Assembly: GCA_007131945.1 (NCBI GenBank)
Contig: SLPP01000223.1
Coordinates: forward strand, 1-14,134
Length of the DNA stretch: 14,134 nucleotides
Source of the DNA: Paracoccaceae bacterium
GTDB lineage: Bacteria; Pseudomonadota; Alphaproteobacteria; Rhodobacterales; Rhodobacteraceae
Reading direction: 5' to 3'
Under the pieces are notes generated by a model, which worked only from the letters and a program-made list of their open reading frames with translations, was not told the origin of the DNA and made no database searches. Both the position numbers and the translations under genes were made by a program. Positions 7,185 to 13,638 of this stretch are shown here, piece by piece. Numbering within the stretch: position 1 is the stretch's first letter; every line of letters begins with the position of its first letter.

Positions 7185-8036
7185 ATGCTCGACCGGCTGC
7201 AAGGCGCCATCCTCGACGCGAAGATCCCGGTCGGCCGGTCGGTCGCCGACGCGTTCATCTGGCTGCAGGACAGCTTCATCGGTTTCTTCGATGGGCTGGA
7301 ATACGGGTTGCGGCAGGGGATCACAGCGCTCTCGACGGCGCTGACCACGCCGCATCCGCTGGTCCTGATCGCGATCTTCGCGGCGATCACCTGGCTCTTG
7401 CAGCGCCGGCTGGTACCGGTCGTGATCGTCACCGGATGCGCACTCTTCGCGCTCAACCAGGGCTACTGGCTGCTCACGATGCAGACGCTGACCCTGGTGC
7501 TGGGCTCGTGCTTCGTCTGCATGGCGATCGGCGTGCCGCTCGGCATCTACTCGGCGCACCATCCGCGCTTCTACCGGGGGCTGACGCCGGTCCTCGACCT
7601 GATGCAGACGCTGCCGACCTTCGTCTACCTGATCCCGGTGCTGGTGCTTTTCGGCCTGGGCATGGTGCCGGGGCTGGTGGCGACGGTGATCTTCGCCATG
7701 CCCGCGGCGATCCGGCTGACCGAACTCGGCATCCGCTCGACCCCGACCGCGCTCTCCGAGGCGGCGACGGCATTCGGCGCGACCACCACCCAGCGCATCC
7801 TCAAGGTCGAGCTTCCCTGGGCCTTCCCGCAGATCATGACCGGGCTCAACCAGACGATCATGCTGTCGCTCTCGATGGTGGTCATCGCCGGCCTCGTCGG
7901 CGCGCCGGGGCTCGGTGTGCCGGTCGTCCGCGCGCTCAACCAGGTCAATGCCTCGCTCGGCTTCGAATCGGGCGCGGTGATCGTCGCCGTCGCCATCATG
8001 CTCGACCGGATGCTGCGGGTGGAGCGCAAGGCATGA
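7185..8036 (+). CDS. choW: Choline ABC transporter permease
   Basis: ChoW is the membrane channel of the choline importer, presumably a homodimer. The 283-residue protein has hydrophobic spans at about 57-72, 76-92, 97-122, 145-176, 225-245 and 262-275. The EAA loop that docks to the ATPase is clear at about 190-220 (LSEAATAFGATTTQRILKVE, then LPWAFPQIMTG). The N-terminal half, with VGRSVADAFIWLQ and a membrane-proximal FFDGLEYG, is typical of OpuAB/ProW-type permeases. The ATG at 7185 has only a weak ribosome site, and the preceding choX-choW hairpin should lower its expression further. Its stop overlaps the choV start (ATGA). Confidence 0.93.
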   Translation: MLDRLQGAILDAKIPVGRSVADAFIWLQDSFIGFFDGLEYGLRQGITALSTALTTPHPLVLIAIFAAITWLLQRRLVPVVIVTGCALFALNQGYWLLTMQTLTLVLGSCFVCMAIGVPLGIYSAHHPRFYRGLTPVLDLMQTLPTFVYLIPVLVLFGLGMVPGLVATVIFAMPAAIRLTELGIRSTPTALSEAATAFGATTTQRILKVELPWAFPQIMTGLNQTIMLSLSMVVIAGLVGAPGLGVPVVRALNQVNASLGFESGAVIVAVAIMLDRMLRVERKA

Positions 8037-9085
8037 GCGCCGCCGTTTCCTTCCGCCACGTCTCGATCGTCTTCGGCGACAACCCGTGGAAGGCGATCCC
8101 ACTGATGGAGACGGGGCAGAGCCGCTCCGACATCCAGAAGGCGACGGGGCAGGTGCTGGGCGTTCACGACTGCACGCTCGACGTGGCCGAGGGCGAGATC
8201 GTGGTGCTGATGGGGCTCTCGGGCTCGGGCAAGTCGACGCTCCTGCGCGCAGTCAACGGGCTGAACCCGATCGTGCAGGGCGACGTCCTGGTCAATGACG
8301 GCAAGGAGATGGTCAGCGTCCCCAACGCCAATGCCCGGACCCTGCGGCGGCTCAGGATGCATCACGTGGCGATGGTCTTCCAGCAGTTCGGCCTGCTGCC
8401 CTGGCGCACGGTGCGCGAGAATGTGGGGCTGGGCCTGGAACTGGCGGGCATGGGCCGGCGCGCGCGCGCCGAACGCGTGGCCGAGCAGCTGGAACTCGTC
8501 GGCCTCAGCCAATGGGCCGACCGCAGGGTGAGCGAGCTTTCGGGCGGGATGCAGCAGCGCGTCGGGCTGGCGCGCGCCTTCGCCACGCGCGCGCCGATCC
8601 TGTTGATGGACGAGCCCTTCTCGGCGCTCGACCCGCTGATCCGGACGCGGCTGCAGGACGAGCTTCTGGACCTGCAGAAGCGGCTGAAACGCACCATCAT
8701 CTTCGTCAGCCATGACCTCGACGAGGCCTTCAAGCTCGGCAACCGCATCGCCATCCTCGAAGGCGGGCGGATCATCCAGGCCGGCACGCCGGGCGAGATC
8801 TACACTCGGCCCGCCAACGACTACGTCGCCGATTTCGTGGCGCATATGAACCCGCTCGGCGTGCTCTGCGCGCGCGACGCCGCCGTGCCCGCCCCGAGCC
8901 CGGCGCCCGCCGGCCGGATGCTCGACGCCGGCACCCCCCTGCGCGACGCGATGGTTGCGCTGGTCGAGAACCGGGCGCCGATCCTGCTGACCGACAAGGG
9001 CCGGGTCTGCGGCGCGCTCACCGAGGCGAGCGCCATCGCGGCGCTGACCGCCCGGCGCGGGCACGGGGGCGAAGGGCTGCGCTGA
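8033..9085 (+). CDS. choV: Choline ABC transporter ATP-binding protein
   Basis: ChoV powers choline import by ATP hydrolysis. The 350-residue protein shows Walker A GLSGSGKST (61-69), Q-loop VFQQFG with Q117-118, signature LSGGMQQ (169-175), Walker B ILLMDEP (189-195, catalytic E194) and switch H227 in FVSHDLDEA. Before Walker A it has the IPLMETGQSRSDIQKATG segment characteristic of the OpuAA/ProV/ChoV subgroup. Residues about 290-345 resemble a shortened CBS-like regulatory tail (RMLDAGTPLRDAMVALVENRAPI), shorter than the paired CBS domains of some homologues. The ATG at 8033 is part of the ATGA overlap with choW, with GGTGGAG about seven bases upstream. Last gene of the importer; no strong terminator follows before the iclR promoter. 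Confidence 0.94.
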   Translation: MSAAVSFRHVSIVFGDNPWKAIPLMETGQSRSDIQKATGQVLGVHDCTLDVAEGEIVVLMGLSGSGKSTLLRAVNGLNPIVQGDVLVNDGKEMVSVPNANARTLRRLRMHHVAMVFQQFGLLPWRTVRENVGLGLELAGMGRRARAERVAEQLELVGLSQWADRRVSELSGGMQQRVGLARAFATRAPILLMDEPFSALDPLIRTRLQDELLDLQKRLKRTIIFVSHDLDEAFKLGNRIAILEGGRIIQAGTPGEIYTRPANDYVADFVAHMNPLGVLCARDAAVPAPSPAPAGRMLDAGTPLRDAMVALVENRAPILLTDKGRVCGALTEASAIAALTARRGHGGEGLR

Positions 9086-9097
9086 GCCCGCCCTGCA

Positions 9098-9138
9098 ACC
9101 GGGGCCGGGCACGGAACGGGCGGCTTGACCGGGGCCGG
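9098..9138. repeat. 11-bp direct repeat upstream of iclR
   Basis: ACCGGGGCCGG occurs at 9098-9108 and 9128-9138, a centre-to-centre distance of 30 bases. The second copy begins inside the proposed -35 box of the iclR promoter. It could be a regulator site or merely GC-rich coincidence. The rest of 9086-9223 has no gene. A weak CCGCCC/GGGCGG pairing (9088-9093 with 9118-9123) is the only stem seen after choV, with no T-run. Confidence 0.4.
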
Positions 9139-9152
9139 TGTTCCACTTTATC
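9125..9152 (+). promoter_or_regulatory. Possible promoter of the iclR-E1-TRAP operon
   Basis: TTGACC (9125-9130) is a good -35 box; TTTATC (9147-9152) at 16-base spacing is a modest -10 in one of the few AT-rich patches of the area. Transcription would start near 9159, at the edge of the IclR-type inverted repeat, giving a leader of about 65 bases. The -10 is weak, so the exact hexamers are uncertain. Confidence 0.45.
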
Positions 9153-9160
9153 CTCATCTC

Positions 9161-9179
9161 CGTTCCGCTTGATGGAACG
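9161..9179. promoter_or_regulatory. IclR-type operator candidate
   Basis: CGTTCC (9161-9166) and GGAACG (9174-9179) form a perfect inverted repeat around GCTTGAT. The inner 15 bases, TTCC-N7-GGAA, fit the general size and half-site type of many IclR-family operators. It lies just downstream of the proposed -10 box and 44 bases before the iclR start codon, a position suited to autorepression. Assignment to the adjacent IclR protein is inference. Confidence 0.5.
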
Positions 9180-9223
9180 ATTCCGACGGATGCACCAGAC
9201 ATCCGCGGAAAGGGGAGGAACCG

Positions 9224-10018
9224 ATGCCGGCTGCGCAGGGCGCGTCGTTGCGAACCATCGACCGGGCGGCCACGGTGCTGCGCGCGCTCGCCGCCGGGCC
9301 GGGCGCGGGCATGCGACTTGCCGATGTCACCGCCGAAGTGGGTCTGGGCAAGGCGACCGTCCACCGGCTGCTCGGGGCGCTGGCCGAGGTCGGCTTCATC
9401 GAGGTCGACCCGCATGAGAAGCGATACCGGCTGGGCTTTGCGCTCTACGCGCTGGGCCGCACGGCGCGCCGCTTCCGGGTGGTCGATCTGGCCGGGCCGG
9501 CGCTGGAACGGCTGGCCGAGGCGACCGGCGACACCGTCTATCTCTCGATCCGCGACGGCGACGAGGCGCTTTGCGTCGATCGCCGCACGGGCAGCTACCC
9601 GATCCGCACGCTGACCCTCGACGTCGGCGACCGGCGGCCGCTCGGTGTGGGCGCGGGTTCGCTGGCGCTGCTCGCCTTCGAGCCGCCGGCCGAGATCGCG
9701 CGCCTGCTCGCTTCTGGCCGGCGCGCGGAATACCCGCAGTTCGACGGGCCGCGGCTGCGCCGGATGGTCGAGGAGACGCGCGCAGCGGGTTTCAGCTTCA
9801 ACGACGGGCGGATCGTCAGCGCCATGTGCGCCCTCGGCGTGCCGGTGATCGCGCCGGATGGCGGCGTCGTGGCGGCGCTGTCGATCGCCGCGATCCGCGA
9901 GCGGATGAACCCGGCGCGGCGCGCCGAACTGGTCGAACTCCTGCGCGCGGAGGCGGCGGGGCTCTCCCGCGCGCTTGCCCCCGAGGCCGGGCCCGCGGCG
10001 AGGAGGCAGACCGGATGA
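9224..10018 (+). CDS. IclR-family transcriptional regulator
   Basis: A cytoplasmic DNA-binding regulator that probably senses a small organic acid or aromatic ligand and controls the downstream enzyme and transporter genes. The 264-residue protein has family-typical length, with an N-terminal winged helix at about 8-72 (TIDRAATVLRALA, then VGLGKATVHRLLGALAEVGFIE) and a C-terminal IclR effector domain from about 85 (VVDLAGPALERLAEATGDTVYLSIRDGDEALCVDR; LGVGAGSLALLAF; MCALGVPVIAPDGGVVAALSI). The ATG at 9224 is chosen for the strong AGGGGAGGA just upstream and the helix-turn-helix close behind. Its stop codon overlaps the start of the E1-alpha gene (ATGA), so regulator and enzyme are cotranscribed and probably translationally coupled. 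The effector is unknown. Confidence 0.93.
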   Translation: MPAAQGASLRTIDRAATVLRALAAGPGAGMRLADVTAEVGLGKATVHRLLGALAEVGFIEVDPHEKRYRLGFALYALGRTARRFRVVDLAGPALERLAEATGDTVYLSIRDGDEALCVDRRTGSYPIRTLTLDVGDRRPLGVGAGSLALLAFEPPAEIARLLASGRRAEYPQFDGPRLRRMVEETRAAGFSFNDGRIVSAMCALGVPVIAPDGGVVAALSIAAIRERMNPARRAELVELLRAEAAGLSRALAPEAGPAARRQTG

Positions 10019-11010
10019 AGACGACGGCGAACCTGGACCTGCCGCGGATGCAGGCGCTGCACGCGATGATGTGGCGCATCCGCGCCTTCGAGGAGGCGGC
10101 GATCGCGGCGCAGCGCCAGGGGCTGGTGCTCGGCGCGATCCATCCCTCGATCGGGCAGGAGGCGGTCGCGGCCGGCATCTGCGCCAATCTGGCGACGGAC
10201 GATCTGCTGCTCTCGACGCATCGCGGCCACGGCCACACGCTGGCCAAGGGCGCCGACGCCCGCGCCATGATGCGCGAGCTTTTCGGGCGCGCGGGCGGCA
10301 CCTGCGGCGGCAAGGGCGGCTCGATGCACATCGCCGATTTCGGCGTCGGCATGCTGGGCGCGAACGGCGTCGTCGGCGCCAACATCCCGATCGCGGTGGG
10401 CGCGGCGCAGGCGCTGAAGCTGCGCGGATCGGGCGCCATCGTCGCCTGCATCTTCGGCGACGGCGCGATCAATCGCGGACCGTTCCTCGAGGGGCTGAAC
10501 TGGGCGCGCGTCTTCGACCTGCCGGTGCTCTTCGTCTGCGAGGACAACGGCTTTTCCGCCACCACCCGCACCAGGGACCTGACCGGCGGGCCGGGCGCCG
10601 CGGCGCGTGCCGAAAGCCTGGGAATTCCGGCCAGGAGCCTCGACGGTAACGACCTGATCGCGCTCGATACCGCCGCCCGCGACGCCATCGCCGGGGTCCG
10701 CTCGGGTGGCGGTCCGCGCTTCCTGCACTGCCGCACCTACCGGATCAGCGGCCATACCGCGGTCGATCCCGCCACCTATCGCACCGAAGAGGAGGTCGAG
10801 GACTGGCGCCGCGGCTGTCCGATCGACCGGCTGGCCGGGGCGCTCGAACTCGCCGGTGTCGAGCCGGCCGCGCTCGAGGCGGCCCGCCGGGAAGCCGAGG
10901 CCGAGATGGCGGCGGCGCTCGACGAGGCGCGCGCGGCGGACTGGCCGGCGACGGCGCTCGCCTTCGCCGACGTGCAGGACGCGGGCGATCCGCGCGAATG
11001 GGCCTTCTGA
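10015..11010 (+). CDS. Thiamine-diphosphate dehydrogenase E1 component, alpha subunit (2-oxo acid / acetoin dehydrogenase type)
   Basis: With the beta subunit this forms an E1 heterotetramer that decarboxylates a 2-oxo acid or cleaves an acyloin such as acetoin on thiamine diphosphate. The 331-residue protein shows GQEAVAAG (47-54), the active-site loop THRGHGHTLAKG (68-79), GGKGGSMH (98-105), GANGVVGANIPIAVG (115-129) and the cofactor motif GDG (148-150) ending at N178 in CEDNGFS. Length and the short N-terminus resemble AcoA/PdhA-type bacterial subunits. The ATG at 10015 has AGGAGG at 10001-10006; the open frame reaches further upstream only because it shadows iclR. No lipoyl acyltransferase (E2) or dihydrolipoyl dehydrogenase (E3) is in the window, so the substrate and electron acceptor are open. 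Neighbouring TRAP genes suggest an imported carboxylate as ultimate substrate. Confidence 0.9.
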   Translation: MKTTANLDLPRMQALHAMMWRIRAFEEAAIAAQRQGLVLGAIHPSIGQEAVAAGICANLATDDLLLSTHRGHGHTLAKGADARAMMRELFGRAGGTCGGKGGSMHIADFGVGMLGANGVVGANIPIAVGAAQALKLRGSGAIVACIFGDGAINRGPFLEGLNWARVFDLPVLFVCEDNGFSATTRTRDLTGGPGAAARAESLGIPARSLDGNDLIALDTAARDAIAGVRSGGGPRFLHCRTYRISGHTAVDPATYRTEEEVEDWRRGCPIDRLAGALELAGVEPAALEAARREAEAEMAAALDEARAADWPATALAFADVQDAGDPREWAF

Positions 11011-11996
11011 TGGCGCGGATGACCTATCTGGAAGCCGGCCGCCGCGCGCTGATCGAGGAGATGCGCCGCGACGCCGCGGTCTGGGCCCTGGGCGAGGATC
11101 TCGGCCGCGGCGGGGTCTTCGGCCAGTATCGCGGGCTGCAGGAGATGTTCGGCGCGGCCCGTATCGCCGACACGCCGATTTCCGAGGCCTGCATCCTCGG
11201 CGCCGCGGTCGGCGCGGCGATGACCGGGACCCGGCCGGTGGTCGAGATGCGGTTTTCCGACTTCGCCCTTTGCGCCGTGGACGAACTGGTCAACCAGGCC
11301 GCCAAGGCGCGCTACATGTTTGGTGGCCAGACCCGCGTGCCGCTGGTGGTGCGCGAGCCGGTCGGCATGTGGCGGTCCTCGGCGGCGCAGCATTCGCAGT
11401 CGCTCGAGGCGTGGTACGCGCATGTGCCCGGCCTGGTCGTCGTCTGCCCGGCCACGCCCGCCGATGCGCTCGGTCTGATGAAATCCGCGATCCGCAGCGA
11501 CGACCCGGTGGTGTTCATGGAGCACAAGAACCTCTGGGCGCTGGAGGGCGAGCTCCCCGAGGGTGAACACCTCGTCGAGATCGGCCGCGCCGAGACCGTT
11601 CGCGCGGGGCGCGACGTGACGCTGGTCACCTGGTCGGCCATGCGCCACACCTGCCTCGCGTCGGCAGAGGCGTTGGCGGGCGAGGGGATCGAGGCCGAGG
11701 TGATCGACCTGCGCGCGCTCTGGCCCTGGGACCGCGACGCGGTGCTGGCCTCGGTCGAGCGCACCCGACGGCTCGTGGTCGCGCACGAGGCGGTCGCGGT
11801 CGCCGGTTTCGGCGCCGAGGTGGCGGCAACCGTCGCCGAGGCGCTGCACCACCGGCTCAAGGCGCCGGTGCGCCGGCTGGGCGCGCCGCGCATCCCCATC
11901 GCCTACGCGCCGCCCCTCGAGGACGAGGTGCGCGTGCGGGCGGAACAGATCGCGACGACGGTGCGGGCGATGTGCATGCCCGCGCCGGCGGGCTGA
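11010..11996 (+). CDS. Thiamine-diphosphate dehydrogenase E1 component, beta subunit
   Basis: Beta partner of the E1 enzyme; it completes the cofactor site and contacts an E2 core where one exists. The 328-residue protein has a pyrimidine-binding domain with GEDLGRGG (28-35), the catalytic-type Glu59 in PISEACILGAAVGAAM, FGGQTRVPLVVR (104-115) and His128 in AAQHSQSLEAWYAHVPGL. The transketolase C-terminal domain follows, with VIDLRALWPWD and VAHEAVAVAGFGAEVAA. The first residue is uncertain. ATG at 11010, in a TGATG junction with the alpha stop codon, gives MARMTYLEAGRRAL, like family N-termini; the ATG at 10998 would overlap alpha by 13 bases and add MGLL. Neither has a strong ribosome site, so reinitiation after alpha is likely. 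The junction implies equal synthesis of the two subunits. Confidence 0.92.
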   Translation: MARMTYLEAGRRALIEEMRRDAAVWALGEDLGRGGVFGQYRGLQEMFGAARIADTPISEACILGAAVGAAMTGTRPVVEMRFSDFALCAVDELVNQAAKARYMFGGQTRVPLVVREPVGMWRSSAAQHSQSLEAWYAHVPGLVVVCPATPADALGLMKSAIRSDDPVVFMEHKNLWALEGELPEGEHLVEIGRAETVRAGRDVTLVTWSAMRHTCLASAEALAGEGIEAEVIDLRALWPWDRDAVLASVERTRRLVVAHEAVAVAGFGAEVAATVAEALHHRLKAPVRRLGAPRIPIAYAPPLEDEVRVRAEQIATTVRAMCMPAPAG

Positions 11997-12039
11997 ACCG
12001 GCGGCGCCGGAGGCGTCGTCAAAACTGGGAGGAGAGAGA

Positions 12040-13053
12040 ATGAAGAAGTTCACGTCACTGGCACTTGCCGCGGCGCTCGCACTGGGCGCACTGCCCGCCG
12101 CCGCCGACTACAAGGACGAATACCGCGTCTCGACCGTGGTGCCCGCGCCCTTCCCCTGGGGCATTGCCGCCGAACGCTGGGCCGAACTGGTGGCCGAGCG
12201 CACCGACGGGCGGATCAACATGGCGATCTATCCCGGCGCGCAGCTCGTCCAGGGCGACCAGACGCGCGAATTCACCGCCATGCGCCGCGGCGTCATCGAC
12301 ATGGCGGTGGGCTCGACCATCAACTGGTCGCCGCAGATCCTGGAGCTGAACATCTTCTCGATGCCGTTCCTGATGCCCGATTACGCCGCGCTCGACGCGC
12401 TGACCGGCGGGCCGGTGGGCGAAAGGCTCTTCGAGATCATCGAGGCGAACGGCGTCATCCCGCTCGGCTGGGCCGAGAACGGCTTCCGCGAAGTGACCAA
12501 CAGCCAGCGCGCGATCCGCACGCCGGCCGACATGTCGGGGCTGAAGATGCGCGTCGTCGGCTCGCCGATCTACAACGACATCTTCACCGCGCTCGGCGCC
12601 AACCCGACGCAGATGAGCTGGGCCGACGCCCAGCCCGCGCTGACCACCGGCGCCGTCGACGGGCAGGAGAACCCGCTGACGATCTACTCGGTGCTCAACA
12701 TGCACGAACTGGGTCAGAGCTACGTCACGCTCTGGCACTACGTCGCCGATCCGCTGATCTTCGCCGTCAACCAGCAGGTGTGGGAAAGCTTCACCGAGGA
12801 GGACCGCGAGATCGTCCGCCAGTCGGCGCTCGATGCCGGCGCGCACGGGATCGAGGTCGCCCGGACCGGGCTGACCGAGGACGACCAGAGCCTGATCGAG
12901 CAGATCGAGGGCTATGGCGTGACCGTCGTGCGCCTCTCGGACGAGGAGCGGCAGGCCTTCATCGACGCCACCCGCCCGGTCTACGACGCCTGGCGTGACC
13001 GGATCGGCGCCGATCTGGTCGAGATGGCCGAAGAGTCTGTCGCCAATCGCTGA
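12040..13053 (+). CDS. dctP: TRAP transporter solute-binding protein (DctP family)
   Basis: Periplasmic receptor that delivers a solute, usually a carboxylate, to the DctQM membrane unit. The 337-residue protein has a signal peptide (MKKF, hydrophobic core, LPAAA with likely cleavage near 22). Family motifs are IYPGAQLVQGDQTREFTAMRRGVIDM (63-88), the ligand-gripping Arg R171 in GLKMRVVGSPIY, LGANPTQMSWADAQPALTTG (185-204) and VDGQENP (206-212). The conserved Arg predicts a carboxylate ligand; nothing more specific can be read by eye. The ATG at 12040 is preceded by GGGAGGAGAG. It lies 43 bases after the E1-beta stop, with a small CCGGC-GGC-GCCGG hairpin at 11998-12010 in between, so it is probably cotranscribed with the enzyme. 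A strong hairpin follows its stop codon. Confidence 0.94.
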   Translation: MKKFTSLALAAALALGALPAAADYKDEYRVSTVVPAPFPWGIAAERWAELVAERTDGRINMAIYPGAQLVQGDQTREFTAMRRGVIDMAVGSTINWSPQILELNIFSMPFLMPDYAALDALTGGPVGERLFEIIEANGVIPLGWAENGFREVTNSQRAIRTPADMSGLKMRVVGSPIYNDIFTALGANPTQMSWADAQPALTTGAVDGQENPLTIYSVLNMHELGQSYVTLWHYVADPLIFAVNQQVWESFTEEDREIVRQSALDAGAHGIEVARTGLTEDDQSLIEQIEGYGVTVVRLSDEERQAFIDATRPVYDAWRDRIGADLVEMAEESVANR

Positions 13054-13060
13054 GCCTTCC

Positions 13061-13085
13061 GGCCCGCGCCGATCCGGCGCGGGCC
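13061..13085 (+). other. Intercistronic hairpin between dctP and dctQ
   Basis: GGCCCGCGCC (13061-13070) pairs perfectly with GGCGCGGGCC (13076-13085) around a 5-base loop, beginning eight bases after the dctP stop codon. No T-run follows (GTCACC), so it should not stop transcription fully. A 3'-end-protecting structure that raises dctP mRNA over dctQM is the likely role. Confidence 0.6.
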
Positions 13086-13110
13086 GTCACCCCGACCGAC
13101 GGAGCCGCCG

Positions 13111-13638
13111 ATGGCGGAAAACGGGCCCACCCCCGAAACCCCGCAGGACGACGACACGGGCGCCGAGCATGTCCGCGTCCCGGTCCGCATCGAGGAGGCG
13201 CTGGGGGCCGCCGCGATGGCGGCGATCTGCCTGATCTCCTTCGGCAACGTGCTCGCGCGCTACTTCACAAACTATTCCTTCGCCTTCACCGAGGAATTCT
13301 CGGTCTTCCTGCTGGTCTTCATGACCTTCGTCGGCGCCTCGGCGGCCTTCGCCTCGGGCGAGCATATCCGCATCACCTTCTTCCTCGGCCGCATGCCGCC
13401 ATGGCTGCGCTGGCTGTGCGAGGTGGTCACGCTGATCGCCACGACCTTCATGTTCGCGCTCATCCTCTGGTACGGCGCGGGCGTCACCTATGACGAATGG
13501 TACTGGGGCGAGACCTCGCCGGGGCTGGGCAACCCGACCTGGATCTACACGATCTGGCTGCCGATCCTGGCGCTCGCCATCATCCTGCGCGTCCTCGGCC
13601 GCGGCTGGGCGAAACTGATCCGGGGGCGCGGGCGATGA
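13111..13638 (+). CDS. dctQ: TRAP transporter small membrane subunit (DctQ family)
   Basis: Small integral membrane subunit that works with DctM in sodium-coupled uptake of the solute bound by DctP. The 175-residue protein has four hydrophobic spans at about 29-49, 62-82, 102-122 and 144-162. It carries the family motif GNVLARYFTNYSFAFTEE (45-62), in which N46, R50 and the acidic pair are typical, and GASAAFASGEHIRITFFLGR (75-94). The N-terminal 25 residues are acidic and proline-rich, somewhat longer than in many homologues. The ATG at 13111 has GGAG at 13101-13104. Its stop overlaps the dctM start (ATGA), coupling synthesis of the two membrane subunits. Confidence 0.93.
   Translation: MAENGPTPETPQDDDTGAEHVRVPVRIEEALGAAAMAAICLISFGNVLARYFTNYSFAFTEEFSVFLLVFMTFVGASAAFASGEHIRITFFLGRMPPWLRWLCEVVTLIATTFMFALILWYGAGVTYDEWYWGETSPGLGNPTWIYTIWLPILALAIILRVLGRGWAKLIRGRGR

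Noticed and set aside
9086..9124. Intrinsic terminator after choV
   Set aside because: The only stem (CCGCCC/GGGCGG) has a long inner loop and no T-run, so read-through into the iclR operon cannot be excluded.
7625..9415. 596-codon open frame on the minus strand opposite choW, choV and iclR
   Set aside because: It spans three real genes and their junctions on the other strand and has a biased, domain-free composition typical of antisense frames at high GC.
9571..10014. Longer E1-alpha protein reaching back into iclR
   Set aside because: The added residues are a frame-shifted reading of iclR; the ATG at 10015 has a strong ribosome site and matches the family N-terminus.
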